A DNA stretch of 64,000 bases from Pseudomonas reinekei (GCF_001945365.1 NZ_MSTQ01000017.1:49318-113317), one strand, 5' to 3'. Counted from the first letter of the stretch, positions 6,549 through 16,292 are shown. The notes: a model not told the origin generated them from the letters alone. Program-made: numbers and translations.

Positions 6549-6676
6549 GCATCAAACCGGAATTTTCTCTGTGGCCGGGAACGCCGTGGCAGTCGATCAT
6601 CGCATGCTGCCACCGTTGAATCCCCGTCGCATTTTCCTTGAACCACGCCGCCCGATGAGCGGCGAATGAGGACTGT

Positions 6677-7954
6677 ATGAGCAAGACTAACGCTTCTTTG
6701 ATGGCCCGCCGTACCGCTGCTGTTCCACGTGGTGTGGGCCAGATTCACCCGATCTTCGCCGAGTCCGCGAAGAACGCTACCGTGACCGACGTTGAAGGTC
6801 GCGAGTTCATCGACTTCGCCGGCGGTATCGCCGTGCTGAACACCGGCCACGTACACCCGAAAATCATCGCCGCCGTGACCGAGCAACTGAACAAGCTGAC
6901 CCACACTTGCTTCCAGGTGCTGGCTTATGAACCGTACGTAGAACTGTGCGAAAAAATCAACGCCAAGGTGCCAGGTGATTTCGCCAAGAAAACCCTGTTG
7001 GTCACCACCGGTTCCGAAGCCGTGGAAAACGCCGTGAAAATCGCCCGTGCCGCCACTGGCCGTGCCGGCGTGATCGCGTTCACCGGCGCATACCACGGTC
7101 GCACCATGATGACCTTGGGCCTGACCGGTAAAGTCGTGCCTTACTCGGCAGGCATGGGCCTGATGCCAGGCGGTATCTTCCGCGCGCTGTACCCGAACGA
7201 ACTGCACGGTGTGAGCATCGACGATTCGATCGCTTCCATCGAACGCATTTTCAAGAACGACGCCGAGCCGCGTGACATTGCTGCGATCATCATCGAGCCG
7301 GTCCAGGGCGAAGGTGGTTTCTACGTCGCGCCGAAAGAATTCATGAAGCGTCTGCGTGCCCTGTGCGACCAGCACGGCATCCTGCTCATCGCTGACGAAG
7401 TACAGACTGGCGCTGGCCGTACCGGTACCTTCTTCGCCATGGAACAGATGGGTGTTGCTGCCGATCTGACCACCTTCGCCAAATCCATCGCTGGCGGCTT
7501 CCCGCTGGCCGGTGTGTGCGGCAAGGCCGAATACATGGACGCCATTGCTCCAGGCGGCCTGGGCGGAACCTACGCCGGTAGCCCGATCGCTTGCGCCGCT
7601 GCATTGGCCGTGATGGAAGTGTTCGAAGAAGAGCACCTGCTGGATCGTTGCAAAGCGGTCGGCGAGCGTCTGGTCACTGGCCTGAAAGCCATCCAGGCCA
7701 AGTACCCGGTAATCGGTGAAGTCCGTGCCCTGGGCGCGATGATCGCGGTCGAGTTGTTCGAAAACGGCGACAGCCACAAGCCGAACGCTGCCGCGGTGGC
7801 TTCGGTTGTGGCCAAGGCTCGCGACAAAGGTCTGATCCTGCTGTCCTGCGGCACCTACGGCAACGTGCTGCGTGTCCTGGTACCGCTGACTGCACCGGAC
7901 GAGCAACTGGACAAAGGTCTGGCGATCATCGAAGAGTGCTTCTCCGAGCTGTGA
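6677..7954 (+). CDS. gabT: 4-aminobutyrate aminotransferase
   Basis: A PLP-dependent class III aminotransferase that moves the amino group of GABA to 2-oxoglutarate, giving succinate semialdehyde for GabD. The 425 residues match the family. The PLP-binding Lys269 is in TTFAKSIAGGFPL. The conserved Asp-Glu pair lies in LIADEVQTGAGRTG, and GSEAVENAVKIAR binds the phosphate region. It starts 184 bases after gabD and is followed by a strong terminator. No regulator gene such as gabR is adjacent. Confidence 0.96.
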   Translation: MSKTNASLMARRTAAVPRGVGQIHPIFAESAKNATVTDVEGREFIDFAGGIAVLNTGHVHPKIIAAVTEQLNKLTHTCFQVLAYEPYVELCEKINAKVPGDFAKKTLLVTTGSEAVENAVKIARAATGRAGVIAFTGAYHGRTMMTLGLTGKVVPYSAGMGLMPGGIFRALYPNELHGVSIDDSIASIERIFKNDAEPRDIAAIIIEPVQGEGGFYVAPKEFMKRLRALCDQHGILLIADEVQTGAGRTGTFFAMEQMGVAADLTTFAKSIAGGFPLAGVCGKAEYMDAIAPGGLGGTYAGSPIACAAALAVMEVFEEEHLLDRCKAVGERLVTGLKAIQAKYPVIGEVRALGAMIAVELFENGDSHKPNAAAVASVVAKARDKGLILLSCGTYGNVLRVLVPLTAPDEQLDKGLAIIEECFSEL

Positions 7955-7977
7955 TCACTTAGTGTGACCTGATCGAC

Positions 7978-8004
7978 AAAAAACCCGCTTCGGCGGGTTT
8001 TTTT
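7978..8004 (+). terminator. intrinsic terminator of gabDT
   Basis: AAACCCGC-TTCG-GCGGGTTT (7981-8000) with an extra T run to 8004 forms a textbook UUCG-loop terminator 24 bases after the gabT stop. Confidence 0.92.
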
Positions 8005-8090
8005 ATGCCAAGCGAAATATAACCCGCGCTTTAGCGCTGTATCGAAAGGCCAGCATTCGCTAAGGTTCAAGCATTGCAAGGGAGAGCCGT

Positions 8091-9305
8091 ATGACAGTCG
8101 TCAATTTACCCGCCGTGCCAAGAGTGCTGATCGCCGAGGCCGACCCTTGGTCCCGGGACTTGCTCAAGGAAGTGTTGTTGCACGTTCGCTGTGACGCGCG
8201 ACTGGACTTGTGCGCCGATGGCCAGGCAGCGTTGGAGTTGTTGGCGCTCAACCCGTATGACCTGGTGATCGTCGATTGGGAGTTGCCCGGCGTCGATGGT
8301 CTGAATGTGTTGCGCAATATTCGTCAGCGCAAACGCAATCCGCCATTGCCCTTCATCCTGATGAGCAGCCGCAACGACAGTGCGAGCGTGCGCGAGGCCT
8401 TGCCGCTGGCGCCGACCGCTTACCTGACCAAGCCACTGAACATGGAAAGCCTGACCCAACGCCTGCAGGATTTACTGCTCAGCGCCGGTCAGGAGGTGTC
8501 GTGCGAAGTGCCGGCGTTGGCGCCGGGGATGACATTGTCGGTGTTCCTGGAGCGTCGTCGTGAGCTGGCCGAGGGCGCGCCATTGATGACCGACGTGCAG
8601 TTGGCGGTCAAACGCAGCCTCAATCCCAACGGCCTTGATCTGACGGTGCTGGAAGATGAAATTCGCACCGACCCGCAGATCACCGCCGTGCTCATCGCCG
8701 CCGCCAATAGTGCCGCGCATCACCACGGCGCCGCCGTACAGACCCTGTCTCAGGCGCTGCATCGACTGGGCACCGGACAAAGCATGAACCTGATTCTGGG
8801 GCTGGCGCTCAAACGCAGTGCGCGGCTCAGCGATCCCTGTCTGGCGGACTACGCCGAGCGTTATTGGGACCTGTCGCTGCACACGGCTGAATACGCCCGA
8901 ACCCTGGCGCGGTTACTCGACCTGGATCAGGCGCGCTGTTATTGCGCGGGCATGTTGCATCGCTTGGGTGACTTGGCGTTGTTGCGTTGCTTGCAGGAAT
9001 GGAAGCAGGCTGGTGGCGAATTGGACGAACAGGAAGAGGTCGGCGAAGCGCTGGCCAAATTTGGTGCGGCCTATGGTTCGGCGTTGCGTACGCGCTGGCG
9101 GCTGCCGCTGGAGCTGCGAGAGCTGATTGCCGCGGTATACCAGCTCGGTGGCGGGGTTTACTCCCGCGAAGCCTTGGTGATGAACATGGCGGCGCAGCTG
9201 GCGCGGCTGAACGAACATGAAGGCGTTGAGGAACTGGCCAGAAGCCGCACGGCGCGGTTGCTCAAGATCGGGCTGCCGGAGTTGATGCGGATGCGCAAGA
9301 AGTAA
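8091..9305 (+). CDS. response regulator with HDOD output domain
   Basis: The 404-residue protein starts with a receiver domain: phospho-acceptor Asp62 in VIVDWELPGVDG, Lys114 in YLTKPL, acidic pair near 16-18. It continues with an HDOD domain (about 145-350) containing AAANSAAHHH and CYCAGMLHRLGDLALL. HDOD proteins act in signalling and stress control but usually lack the metal-binding HD residues of true phosphohydrolases. A GGGAGAG ribosome binding site precedes ATG 8091. It stands alone after gabDT, with no cognate kinase beside it; the next gene is a convergent diguanylate cyclase, so a c-di-GMP context is possible. Confidence 0.85.
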   Translation: MTVVNLPAVPRVLIAEADPWSRDLLKEVLLHVRCDARLDLCADGQAALELLALNPYDLVIVDWELPGVDGLNVLRNIRQRKRNPPLPFILMSSRNDSASVREALPLAPTAYLTKPLNMESLTQRLQDLLLSAGQEVSCEVPALAPGMTLSVFLERRRELAEGAPLMTDVQLAVKRSLNPNGLDLTVLEDEIRTDPQITAVLIAAANSAAHHHGAAVQTLSQALHRLGTGQSMNLILGLALKRSARLSDPCLADYAERYWDLSLHTAEYARTLARLLDLDQARCYCAGMLHRLGDLALLRCLQEWKQAGGELDEQEEVGEALAKFGAAYGSALRTRWRLPLELRELIAAVYQLGGGVYSREALVMNMAAQLARLNEHEGVEELARSRTARLLKIGLPELMRMRKK

Positions 9306-9318
9306 GCGCACCAAATCC

Positions 9319-9346
9319 CGTAGGCGCGAGCCTGCTCGCTCCAACA
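9319..9346. repeat. single REP palindrome
   Basis: A Pseudomonas REP word (GCGCGAGCCTGCTCGCTCC) lies between the HDOD gene and the convergent diguanylate cyclase gene. Confidence 0.7.
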
Positions 9347-9364
9347 GGGGATGTGTGGGTTCTG

Positions 9365-10369
9365 TCAGCCGGTGACAATCCGGTTCTTGCCCTCGCGTTT
9401 GGCTTGATACATCGCTGCGTCCGCACGGGCGAAGAGGCTGTCGATGGTTTCATCCTCGTCTGTCAGGCTGGTCAGCCCCTGGCTGACGGTGATGCCGAAT
9501 GTCTGGCCATCGTGGTTGAAGCTCAGGCGCTGGATCTCCCGTTGCAGGCGCTCGGCCACTTGCAGGGCCATCTCCGGGGTGCAGCCGGGGAATACTGCTG
9601 CGAACTCCTCTCCACCAATTCGCCCGAACAGATCGCCTCGACGCAACGCGGCGCGGCCGCTGTCGGCGATGTGTTGCAGCACGTTGTCGCCTTCCTGATG
9701 CCCGTACGTGTCGTTGATCACTTTGAAATCATCGATGTCCAGCATCAGGAATGACAGCGGCGTGCCTTGTTGCCGTGCCAGCTCGAACTCCTGATTAGCG
9801 CGGTCGAAGAAATGGCGGCGATTGCTGCTCTGGGTCAGGGCGTCGGTGGTGGCCAGGCGTTGCAGCTCGGTTTCCATCTGCTTTTTTTCGGTGATGTCTT
9901 CCGCGATGCCAACAATGATCAGCGGCTGGCCGGGCTCCGCCTGACGGTTGATGAAGCATTTGTCGCTGAGCCAGCGCACCTGGCCGTCGCCGTCGATGAT
10001 CCGGTATTCGCGGTCTTCCACGGCACCTGTGTCGAGCACCTTTGCCAGGCTGCGCTCGGCGTAGTCCAGGTCGTCGGGGTAGATGCTGTCGCGCCACTGG
10101 TTGTAGTCGGACAGCAAAAGATCGGCGCAGCGGCCGAAAATCCGTTCGTAGGCGGGGCTGACATACAGCACCTGACGGGTTTCCCAGTTGAACGCCCAAA
10201 GCACGGCGTTGACGCTGACCAGCAGCGTGCTGAACAACTGTTCGCGTTCACTCAGGCGCGCCACTTCACCTTGGGCGTGCATCAGCGCCAGCAAGGTTTT
10301 TGCGGCTTCTGGCCACTGCGGTGAAGTGGGGTCTTTCAGATTTTTATTGACCATCGGCACAAATCTCAA
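9365..10369 (-). CDS. PAS domain diguanylate cyclase
   Basis: The 334-residue soluble protein has a PAS domain (about 45-165, ending in the PAC-like GIAEDITEKKQ) and a C-terminal GGDEF domain. The active-site motif is GGEEF (252-256), preceded at the right distance by RRGD (243-246). That fits an intact inhibitory I-site, so product feedback by c-di-GMP is expected. Substrate-binding DIDDFKVINDTYGH is present. There is no membrane segment, so the signal is probably sensed in the cytoplasm. Confidence 0.9.
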   Translation of the reverse strand: MRFVPMVNKNLKDPTSPQWPEAAKTLLALMHAQGEVARLSEREQLFSTLLVSVNAVLWAFNWETRQVLYVSPAYERIFGRCADLLLSDYNQWRDSIYPDDLDYAERSLAKVLDTGAVEDREYRIIDGDGQVRWLSDKCFINRQAEPGQPLIIVGIAEDITEKKQMETELQRLATTDALTQSSNRRHFFDRANQEFELARQQGTPLSFLMLDIDDFKVINDTYGHQEGDNVLQHIADSGRAALRRGDLFGRIGGEEFAAVFPGCTPEMALQVAERLQREIQRLSFNHDGQTFGITVSQGLTSLTDEDETIDSLFARADAAMYQAKREGKNRIVTG

Positions 10370-10472
10370 AGGGCGTACGCCGCTTGAGATTCGAAAGCGG
10401 CCATAGCGAAGCCCGCCAGGATGGCGAAGTGTCTTTGAGAGGGGGTATTTTTGACGAAGTTCCCGCTTTTTT

Positions 10473-10630
10473 GTGACGAGGGAGCTTGCTCCCGCCGGGC
10501 GGTAGGGTTGTCACTATTTTCGGCCAGTCCAAAAACCAGTGTGGGAGCAAGCCTGCTCGCGCTAGCGGTCTTCCAGCCAACATCAATGTTGAGTGTCAGT
10601 TCGTCATCGCGAGCAAGATCGCTCCCACAG
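10473..10630. repeat. composite REP element with three palindromes
   Basis: GACGAGGGAGCTTGCTCCCGC (about 10477-10495), GTGGGAGCAAGCCTGCTCGC (10541-10560) and its inverse near 10605-10630 lie in the gap between the cyclase promoter side and the desA 3' end. The last two form a REPIN-like inverted pair. Confidence 0.7.
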
Positions 10631-10652
10631 GTTTTGTGACCTTTTGCTGCAA

Positions 10653-11837
10653 TCAGGCGGCCGTAGGACGCAGGGAGTAGGTTTTCAGCTGATCAGCGAA
10701 ATCACGCAGGGATTGAATCCCGCTGGCTTCCGCTTCGTGTACCCAGTCCTTGATGGCGGCCAGCATGTCATGACCATTTGAGCTGGTCTTGACCCAGATC
10801 TGCTGCAATGCCAGGCGTTTTTCGTAAATTACCTTCAGTGCGTGGCTGTGCTCGAGCATGTTCTGGATGCGTACGTGGTGTTTTTCGTCCAGCAGGCTGG
10901 TCTCCCGGGAGAGCAGACGCTTGGCGCGGTGGAATTGGTGACGAACCGAATGATCGACCTTTTCCAGCTCTTGCTTGACCAGCGGGCCGATCACCAATTT
11001 GCGGTACTGGGCCATGATCTGGAAGCGGTTGTTGAGGATCGCCATCGCGGTGTCCATGTCCAGGCTGCCCTTGCCCTCGACGCGGTGAGCTATCGGCGCG
11101 ACCCGCTGGACCTTGGCCAGGCGCAGGAAGCTGAACACTTGAATCCATGCCCAGCCCATATCGAACTCCCACTTCTTCACCGACAGTTTGGCCGAGTTAG
11201 GGTAGGTGTGATGGTTGTTATGCAGTTCTTCACCACCAATGAGAATGCCCCAAGGCACCAGATTGGTCGCCGCATCGCGGCATTCGAAGTTGCGGTAGCC
11301 GACGGCGTGCCCCAGACCATTGACCACGCCGGCAGCCCACACCGGGATCCACATCATCTGGATGGCCCAGATGGTGATGCCGATGGTGCCGAACAGCAGC
11401 AGGTCGATCACGCCCATGATCGCCACGCCCAGCAGCGGAAAGCGGGAATAAAGATTGCGCTCGATCCAGTCTTCGGGGCAGTTCTTGCCGTAGATGCGCA
11501 GCGTCTCGGGGTTTTCCGCTTCGGCGCGGTACAGCTCGGCGCCTTTGCGCAGAACGGTGGACAAGCCTTTGATGACCGGGCTGTGCGGATCATCTTCGGT
11601 TTCGCACTTGGCGTGGTGCTTGCGGTGGATAGCCGTCCACTCGCGGGTGTTCTGCGCCGTGGTCAGCCACAGCCAGAAGCGGAAGAAATGTTTCAGGCCC
11701 GCATTCAGCTCCAGGGAGCGGTGGGCTGAATAACGGTGCAGATAGACCGTGACGGCGACGATTGTCACGTGGGTCATCAGCAGGGTGACTGCCACCAGTG
11801 ACCAGGGCGACAAGCCGAGAAAACCTTCGTACCACAT
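10653..11837 (-). CDS. desA: delta-9 fatty acid desaturase, DesA type
   Basis: A membrane di-iron desaturase that introduces a double bond into acyl chains and helps tune membrane fluidity. The 394 residues match P. aeruginosa DesA. The three histidine boxes are visible: HRYSAH (34-39), HRKHH (71-75) and HNNHH (near 206). Hydrophobic segments lie at 10-33 and about 130-165, and a helical C-terminus follows. It is transcribed away from the GGDEF-EAL gene, the same neighbourhood as desA in P. aeruginosa as I recall it. Confidence 0.9.
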   Translation of the reverse strand: MWYEGFLGLSPWSLVAVTLLMTHVTIVAVTVYLHRYSAHRSLELNAGLKHFFRFWLWLTTAQNTREWTAIHRKHHAKCETEDDPHSPVIKGLSTVLRKGAELYRAEAENPETLRIYGKNCPEDWIERNLYSRFPLLGVAIMGVIDLLLFGTIGITIWAIQMMWIPVWAAGVVNGLGHAVGYRNFECRDAATNLVPWGILIGGEELHNNHHTYPNSAKLSVKKWEFDMGWAWIQVFSFLRLAKVQRVAPIAHRVEGKGSLDMDTAMAILNNRFQIMAQYRKLVIGPLVKQELEKVDHSVRHQFHRAKRLLSRETSLLDEKHHVRIQNMLEHSHALKVIYEKRLALQQIWVKTSSNGHDMLAAIKDWVHEAEASGIQSLRDFADQLKTYSLRPTAA

Positions 11838-11972
11838 AGGCTATAGGGCCCTCGATAAAGAAAAAAACAGCCGTTGCATTATCACTAAGCCCACAGAGAA
11901 AACCAGTCGCCCTTTCAGATAAGAGTGGCTGAATGTGTCTTTAGCCTATAATCCCGGCATTTTTGTAGGGAC

Positions 11973-13901
11973 ATGGACCGTCGTATGTCTGCCAGCTATC
12001 GCGATGCCTTGCGTGCAGCGCTGCTTTACCTGTTGCTCTCTGTGATCTGGTTGCAGGCGAGTGACTATTTATTGAACAGTCTCTTCGATCACTCAGTCGA
12101 GCGGATGCGCTGGCAACTGATCAACGGTTACGTGTGGATGGTGTTGAGCGCCGGGTTGATCTTTATTGCCCGCGCTCGACGGCTTCGAAGCCGAATCGGC
12201 GCCAAATCGCGTGAACGCAGCGAAGATCGCGAGCGTTTGCAGCAGGCCGCCGCCGTGTTCGATTGCACCCGCGAAGGGGTGTTGGTGACGGATCGCAACG
12301 GGCTGATTGTTCATGTGAACCGCGCGTTCATGGAAATCACCGGCTATCAAGGTGAAGAGGTGCTGGGGCAGCGGCCCAACCTGTTCAAATCCGGCCGTCA
12401 TTCGGCGGATTTCTATCAGGCGATGTTCGCCACCCTGGACCGCTTGGGCGAGTGGAGCGGGGAAATCTGGAATCGGCGCAAAAGCGGCGAGATTTACCCG
12501 CAGTGGCAAACCATCCGCATCATTTTCGATGAGCTGGGGCGGCGTAGCCATTACGTGGCAGTGTTTTCCGACATCAGTGCGATCAAGCATTCCGAGCACG
12601 AATTGATGCACCTGGCGCACCACGACCCGCTGACCGATTTGCCCAATCGCTTGCTGTTCACCGACCGTGTCGAGCAGGCATTGGCGTCGGCGCAAATGCA
12701 CAAGCGTGGTTGTGCCTTGCTGATGGTGGATCTGGATCACTTCAAGATGATCAACGACAGCCTTGGGCACACCATCGGTGACCAATTGCTCAAGGCCGTC
12801 GCCCAGCGTTTGCAGGCTATGTTCGGGCCGGGCATCGCCCTGGCGCGGCTTGGGGGCGATGAATTCGCCGTGCTGGCTGAAAGTTGTCCGCAGTTGGTGC
12901 AGGCAGCGGCATTGGCCCAGCGCATCATCGACGGCCTCAAAGAGCCTTTCCCGATCGACGGGCAGTCGTTGTTTATCAATGCCAGCATCGGTATCAGCCT
13001 GTTCCCCAGCGATGCCCTGAACGCCGAGCAACTGTTGCGCAATGCCGATTCTGCCTTGTTCAAGGCCAAGAGCGCGGGCCGCGATGGTTACGCGCTCTAC
13101 ACCGAAGAGTTGACCGCCCATGCCCGGCAGCGGGTTGAGTTGGCGTTCGAATTGCGACGCGCCCTGGAGGACCAACAGCTGCGGGTGCATTACCAGCCGG
13201 TTCACGATTTTCAGACCAGTCGTCTGGTCGGCGTCGAGGCGTTGGTGCGTTGGGAGCATCCGCAACGTGGTCTGGTTTCGCCGGCGGAATTCATTCCCGT
13301 CGCCGAGCGCACGGGGCTGATCGCCGACATCGACGCCTGGGTGATGCGCCAGGCATGTCAGCAGATGTGCCAGTGGCGTCAGGCCGGTGTCGAATTGTCG
13401 TTTGTCGCGGTGAATGTTTCCTCGCGGCTGTTCGCTCGTCGCGAGCTTTACCAGCAAGTTTCGCAGGTGCTGCGTGAAACCGGACTCGACCCGGCCTGTC
13501 TGGAACTCGAGGTCACCGAGAGCGCGGTGATGGACGATCCGGAAGTCGCACTGGAACAAATGCATCGCCTGCGGGAGCTGGGCGTATGCCTGGCCATCGA
13601 CGATTTCGGTACGGGCTACTCGTCCTTGCTGCGGCTCAAGCGCTTGCCGGTGCAGAAGCTCAAGATTGATCAGGGTTTCGTCGCCGGGCTGCCGTGTGAT
13701 GAGGATGACTCAGCCATTGTGCGGGTCATTATCGCCCTGGCGCAGAGCATGGGCATGCAGGTGCAGGCAGAAGGGATCGAGCAAGTGGAACAGGCGGCAT
13801 TCCTGCTCGAGCACGGTTGTCATTTGGGGCAGGGTTATTGGTTCGGTCGACCGATGCCGGTCGGGAAACTGGATTGGGCTCATGCGCCGCTGATTCGGTA
13901 A
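11973..13901 (+). CDS. membrane PAS-GGDEF-EAL protein (c-di-GMP turnover)
   Basis: The 642-residue protein has two membrane segments (about 13-35 and 48-67), a PAS domain (about 90-205; GEEVLGQRPNLFKSGRHS), a GGDEF domain with intact GGDEF (ARLGGDEFAVL) and a C-terminal EAL domain with EALVRWEHP, ESAVMDD and DDFGTGYSSL. Both catalytic motifs look intact, so cyclase, phosphodiesterase or both are possible; proteins of this layout are often phosphodiesterases regulated by the GGDEF part. The likely start is ATG 11973, or ATG 11985. A TATAAT word at 11947-11952 may be its -10 element. By order it corresponds to the gene beside desA in P. aeruginosa (PA0285). Confidence 0.88.
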   Translation: MDRRMSASYRDALRAALLYLLLSVIWLQASDYLLNSLFDHSVERMRWQLINGYVWMVLSAGLIFIARARRLRSRIGAKSRERSEDRERLQQAAAVFDCTREGVLVTDRNGLIVHVNRAFMEITGYQGEEVLGQRPNLFKSGRHSADFYQAMFATLDRLGEWSGEIWNRRKSGEIYPQWQTIRIIFDELGRRSHYVAVFSDISAIKHSEHELMHLAHHDPLTDLPNRLLFTDRVEQALASAQMHKRGCALLMVDLDHFKMINDSLGHTIGDQLLKAVAQRLQAMFGPGIALARLGGDEFAVLAESCPQLVQAAALAQRIIDGLKEPFPIDGQSLFINASIGISLFPSDALNAEQLLRNADSALFKAKSAGRDGYALYTEELTAHARQRVELAFELRRALEDQQLRVHYQPVHDFQTSRLVGVEALVRWEHPQRGLVSPAEFIPVAERTGLIADIDAWVMRQACQQMCQWRQAGVELSFVAVNVSSRLFARRELYQQVSQVLRETGLDPACLELEVTESAVMDDPEVALEQMHRLRELGVCLAIDDFGTGYSSLLRLKRLPVQKLKIDQGFVAGLPCDEDDSAIVRVIIALAQSMGMQVQAEGIEQVEQAAFLLEHGCHLGQGYWFGRPMPVGKLDWAHAPLIR

Positions 13902-13994
13902 AAGAACCAGATTGCAGCCTTCGGCAGCGCCCACAGAGCAACCCGAAGGCGGCGAGCTTTTGATGTTCCCTCGCCGCAAACCCTTGCGCCGTCA

Positions 13995-14047
13995 AATAAT
14001 ATCTTCTAGTTATATAAAAATTCTTAAATAGTCTTTTTAAGAATATC
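13995..14047 (+). promoter_or_regulatory. AT-rich control region of oscA (probable CysB site)
   Basis: A perfect inverted repeat ATTCTTAAA (14020-14028) and TTTAAGAAT (14036-14044) lies in a strongly AT-rich stretch upstream of oscA-sbp. Similar words occur before other sulfur genes of this window. CysB is the known activator of sulfate-starvation genes in this group; its binding here is inferred. Confidence 0.5.
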
Positions 14048-14127
14048 AGCGCCTCTCTACTATTGGTTCCACGCCGCAAGCAGTGCCGCCCACTGCCTGG
14101 CAACCACACAGTCGAAGGAGCAGCACC

Positions 14128-14310
14128 ATGAGCGCATCTCTGCGTAGCGTTGACGGTCAGGACGAGGCAACCATTCTGCGTGAAATCCAGAGCGCTCTGC
14201 GCGATCTGCGTTTTGGCGCCGTGGAAATCACTGTGCACAACGCCCAGGTGGTTCAGATCGAACGCAAGGAAAAATTCCGTTTGCAGCAGCCGGGCAACAA
14301 GCCGAGCTGA
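14128..14310 (+). CDS. oscA: small DUF2292/YezD-family protein OscA
   Basis: The 60-residue protein (MSASLRSVDGQDEATILREI...) is of the DUF2292 (YezD) type, with the conserved LRFGAVEITVHNAQVVQIERKEK segment. In Pseudomonas corrugata oscA lies upstream of sbp and is needed for using organosulfur compounds and for chromate resistance under sulfur starvation; its biochemical role is not known. GAAGGAG before ATG 14128 sets the start; an in-frame ATG at 14083 has no such site. It is followed 82 bases later by sbp. Confidence 0.88.
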   Translation: MSASLRSVDGQDEATILREIQSALRDLRFGAVEITVHNAQVVQIERKEKFRLQQPGNKPS

Positions 14311-14392
14311 TGCGAACAATCAAAAGATCGCAGCCCGATTCCAGCACCCCATAAAAAAAGCCAACACACCAAGAATTCCAGGAGCTTTCACC

Positions 14393-15406
14393 ATGTCGTC
14401 GATTCGCCATTTCGCTTTGGCCGCCCTGGCCAGTGCCCTTTTTGCCGGTTCCGCGGTTGCCAAGGATTACGAGCTGTTGAACGTGTCGTATGACCCGACC
14501 CGTGAGCTGTATCAGGAATACAACGCCGAGTTCATCAAGCACTGGCAGAAGGATCACGCGGGCGACACGGTGAAGATCCAGCAATCCCACGGTGGTTCGG
14601 GCAAGCAAGGCCGGGCCGTGATCGATGGCCTGCGTGCCGACGTGGTGACCCTGGCCCTGGCCGGTGACATCGACGAAATCGCCAAGCTCGGCAAGACCCT
14701 GCCGGCGGACTGGCAGACGCGTCTGCCGGAAGCGAGCACGCCATACACCTCGACCATCGTGTTTCTGGTACGCAAAGGCAACCCTAAAGGCATCAAGGAC
14801 TGGGGCGATCTGGTCAAGAACGACGTCTCGGTGATCACCCCGAACCCGAAAACTTCCGGCGGCGCACGCTGGAACTTTCTCGCGGCCTGGGCTTACGGCC
14901 TGAAAGCCAATGGCGGTGATGAAGCCAAGGCCAAGGAATATGTGCAAACCCTGTTCAAGCACGTGCCTGTGCTGGACACCGGCGCCCGCGGCTCGACCAT
15001 CACTTTCGTCAACAACGGTCAGGGTGACGTGTTGCTGGCCTGGGAAAACGAAGCCTTCCTGGCCCTGAAAGAAGATGGCGGCGCCGACAAGTTCGACATC
15101 GTCGTGCCTTCGCTGTCGATCCTCGCCGAGCCACCGGTGGCGCTGGTCGACAAGAACGCCGAGAAAAAGGGCAACACCGAGATCGCCGAGGCGTACCTCA
15201 AGCACTTGTACAGCCCGGCCGGTCAGGAAATTGCGGCGAAAAACTTCTATCGTCCACGTGACAAGGACGTGGCCGCCAAGTACGCCAAGCAGTTCCCGAA
15301 ACTGGAGCTGGTGACCATCGACAAAGACTTCGGCGGGTGGAAAACCGCGCAGCCGAAATTCTTCAACGACGGCGGCGTGTTCGACCAGATTTACCAGGCG
15401 CAGTAA
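14393..15406 (+). CDS. sbp: sulfate/thiosulfate-binding periplasmic protein
   Basis: This is the substrate-binding component of the sulfate ABC transporter CysTWA. The 337-residue protein starts at ATG 14393 (CAGGAG before it) with a signal peptide cleaved near AVAKDYELL. It continues with the Sbp/CysP fold: LLNVSYDPTRELY, QSHGGSGKQ (oxyanion binding) and PNPKTSGGARWNFLAAW. An in-frame extension upstream overlaps oscA and is not used. A REP palindrome separates it from cysT, which may help keep sbp message in excess. Confidence 0.95.
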   Translation: MSSIRHFALAALASALFAGSAVAKDYELLNVSYDPTRELYQEYNAEFIKHWQKDHAGDTVKIQQSHGGSGKQGRAVIDGLRADVVTLALAGDIDEIAKLGKTLPADWQTRLPEASTPYTSTIVFLVRKGNPKGIKDWGDLVKNDVSVITPNPKTSGGARWNFLAAWAYGLKANGGDEAKAKEYVQTLFKHVPVLDTGARGSTITFVNNGQGDVLLAWENEAFLALKEDGGADKFDIVVPSLSILAEPPVALVDKNAEKKGNTEIAEAYLKHLYSPAGQEIAAKNFYRPRDKDVAAKYAKQFPKLELVTIDKDFGGWKTAQPKFFNDGGVFDQIYQAQ

Positions 15407-15428
15407 TCTGAGCAGAATCCAGACTCAT

Positions 15429-15458
15429 TGTGGCGAGGGAGCAAGCTCCCTCGCCACA
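15429..15458. repeat. REP palindrome between sbp and cysT
   Basis: TGTGGCGAGGGAGC and its exact inverse GCTCCCTCGCCACA are separated by only two bases (AA), giving a 14-bp stem inside the operon, 22 bases after the sbp stop. Confidence 0.85.
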
Positions 15459-15473
15459 CAACCAAGGACTTTT

Positions 15474-16292
15474 ATGTCGCGTCGTATCTCCCCCGTCATA
15501 CCCGGCTTCGGGCTGACGCTGGGTTACACCTTGGTGTACCTCAGCCTGATTGTGCTCATACCACTGGCGGCGATGTTCGTGCATGCCGCTCAACTCACCT
15601 GGGATCAGTTCTGGGCAATCATCTCGGCGCCAAGGGTGCTGGCAGCGCTGAAGCTGAGCTTCGGCACCGCCCTGTATGCCGCGATCATCAACGGCATCAT
15701 CGGCACGCTGCTGGCCTGGGTGCTGGTGCGCTATACCTTTCCCGGACGCAAAATCATCGATGCGATGATCGATTTGCCGTTCGCTCTGCCCACCGCCGTG
15801 GCTGGCATTGCGCTGACCGCGTTGTACGCGCCTAACGGTCTGGTCGGTCAATTTGCAGCCGACCTGGGTTTCAAGATCGCCTACACCCCCCTGGGCATCA
15901 CCCTTGCCCTGACGTTTGTGACCCTTCCATTCGTGGTACGTACCGTACAGCCAGTATTGGCCGATATTCCTCGTGAAGTGGAAGAAGCGGCAGCCTGCCT
16001 GGGTGCGAAGCCGTTTCAGGTGTTCCGTCATATCCTGGTGCCGGCACTGTTGCCCGCATGGTTGACCGGCTTCGCCCTGGCCTTTGCCCGCGGGGTCGGC
16101 GAGTACGGTTCGGTGATTTTCATCGCCGGTAACATGCCGATGAAAACCGAGATCCTGCCGCTGCTGATCATGGTCAAACTCGACCAGTACGATTACACGG
16201 GCGCTACCTCCATTGGTGTACTGATGCTGGTGGTTTCTTTCATCTTGCTGCTGCTGATCAATTTGCTGCAGCGACGCATCGAAACCCCTTAA
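15474..16292 (+). CDS. cysT: sulfate ABC transporter permease CysT
   Basis: An inner-membrane permease of 272 residues with about six membrane segments. The ABC-permease EAA loop is EEAAACLGAKPFQVFRHILVP (about 165-185). It pairs with CysW to carry sulfate or thiosulfate delivered by Sbp. Order and direction (sbp-cysT-cysW-cysA) are standard for Pseudomonas. cysW begins 12 bases after it. Confidence 0.95.
   Translation: MSRRISPVIPGFGLTLGYTLVYLSLIVLIPLAAMFVHAAQLTWDQFWAIISAPRVLAALKLSFGTALYAAIINGIIGTLLAWVLVRYTFPGRKIIDAMIDLPFALPTAVAGIALTALYAPNGLVGQFAADLGFKIAYTPLGITLALTFVTLPFVVRTVQPVLADIPREVEEAAACLGAKPFQVFRHILVPALLPAWLTGFALAFARGVGEYGSVIFIAGNMPMKTEILPLLIMVKLDQYDYTGATSIGVLMLVVSFILLLLINLLQRRIETP

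Noticed and set aside
14083..14127. Upstream start for oscA
   Set aside because: ATG 14128 has GAAGGAG at the right distance; the earlier ATG has none and would add 15 unrelated residues.
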